DNA from: a virus
DNA: 24,550 bases
IMG/VR virus record: IMGVR_UViG_3300032284_001334
Location: 1 to 24,550 of that record
Direction: 5' to 3' (one strand)
Shown here one piece after another: positions 24,411 through 24,550 of the stretch; the first letter of the stretch is position 1, and the number at the start of each line of letters is the position of its first letter. The translations under genes were made by a program, and so were the position numbers. The notes below the pieces were generated by a model. That model had not been told where the DNA came from. It saw only the letters and a list, made by a program, of their open reading frames with translations, and did not search any database.

Positions 24411-24417
24411 ATAAATA
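24410..24417 (+). promoter_or_regulatory. T4-type late promoter (TATAAATA, perfect core)
   Basis: Exact core whose first T is the last T of the gp23 terminator tract. It ends 18 bases before the ATG at 24436, the shortest such gap in the window. Confidence 0.72.
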
Positions 24418-24435
24418 GTTGAAATGGAGATAACT

Positions 24436-24550
24436 ATGTCAGCTATAGATAATACGCCTGAAAATAAAAACTTTCTAAGCCCTCTTAATTTTCGTTTTCA
24501 AATTAAGAAAGCTCCTCATATTAATTTTTTTGTTCAAAAGGTCAATATAC
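24436..24550 (+). CDS. Partial structural protein, possibly tail-tube or baseplate type
   Basis: Only the first 38 codons are inside the window, with the frame open at the end. A TGGAGA Shine-Dalgarno and a late promoter precede the ATG. The visible part, with ENKNFLSPLNFRFQIKK and then INFFVQKVNI, resembles the N-termini of marine T4-like structural proteins of the type 'NFLSPxGFRF.i...P...FF.q.vniPG' (from memory), which are related to tail tube or baseplate components. It is not recognisable as gp24, the capsid vertex protein that follows gp23 in T4. The call is tentative because of the truncation. Confidence 0.65.
   Translation, partial: MSAIDNTPENKNFLSPLNFRFQIKKAPHINFFVQKVNI

Overview
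The window is a piece of an AT-rich, T4-superfamily myovirus genome (contractile-tailed dsDNA phage). All recognisable genes lie on the + strand. They form the late virion module in the classic T4 order: gp13, gp14, gp15, gp16, gp17, gp18, gp19, gp20, gp67-like, an unrecognised head-core-position protein, a small unknown protein, gp21, gp22, gp23. Protein lengths and sequences differ from enterobacterial T4. The long S74-capped fibers, the small protein between them, and the NATAAATA-type late promoters look more like the distant 'cyanophage/marine/alphaproteobacterial' branches of the superfamily. The host cannot be named from this sequence beyond a probable Gram-negative bacterium. No tRNA, intron, homing endonuclease, CRISPR array or insertion sequence was seen, and no gene-free stretch exceeds 300 bases.

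Region 1 (1-10061) is an accessory adhesion block. It holds two small virion-type proteins of unassigned function, an Asp-box beta-propeller protein with a polyglycine linker, a tail fiber assembly chaperone, a 1169-aa fiber ending in an S74 intramolecular chaperone, a small conserved protein, a second 1117-aa S74 fiber, and a 28-codon ORF. The two fibers share modules and carry internal repeats. This block sits where T4 has its short fiber/whisker genes, and no fibritin (wac) was recognised.

Region 2 (10070-14481) is the neck and DNA-packaging operon: gp13, gp14, the tail terminator gp15, small terminase gp16 and large terminase gp17. The genes overlap or nearly touch and have no recognisable internal promoter. 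gp14 appears to start at ATC.

Region 3 (14544-17504) holds the tail sheath and tail tube, each preceded by its own late promoter-like element and a strong Shine-Dalgarno.

Region 4 (17563-24347) is the head module: portal, prohead core proteins, prohead protease, scaffold and major capsid protein. It ends in a strong UUCG-loop terminator. A further late promoter and the first 38 codons of another structural gene follow.

Expression appears to be controlled by nine TATAAATA-like late promoter elements (NATAAATA). Six of them overlap the stop codon of the gene before. Codon choice also follows expected product abundance: gp23 uses only AAG for lysine, while gp15 uses almost only AAA.
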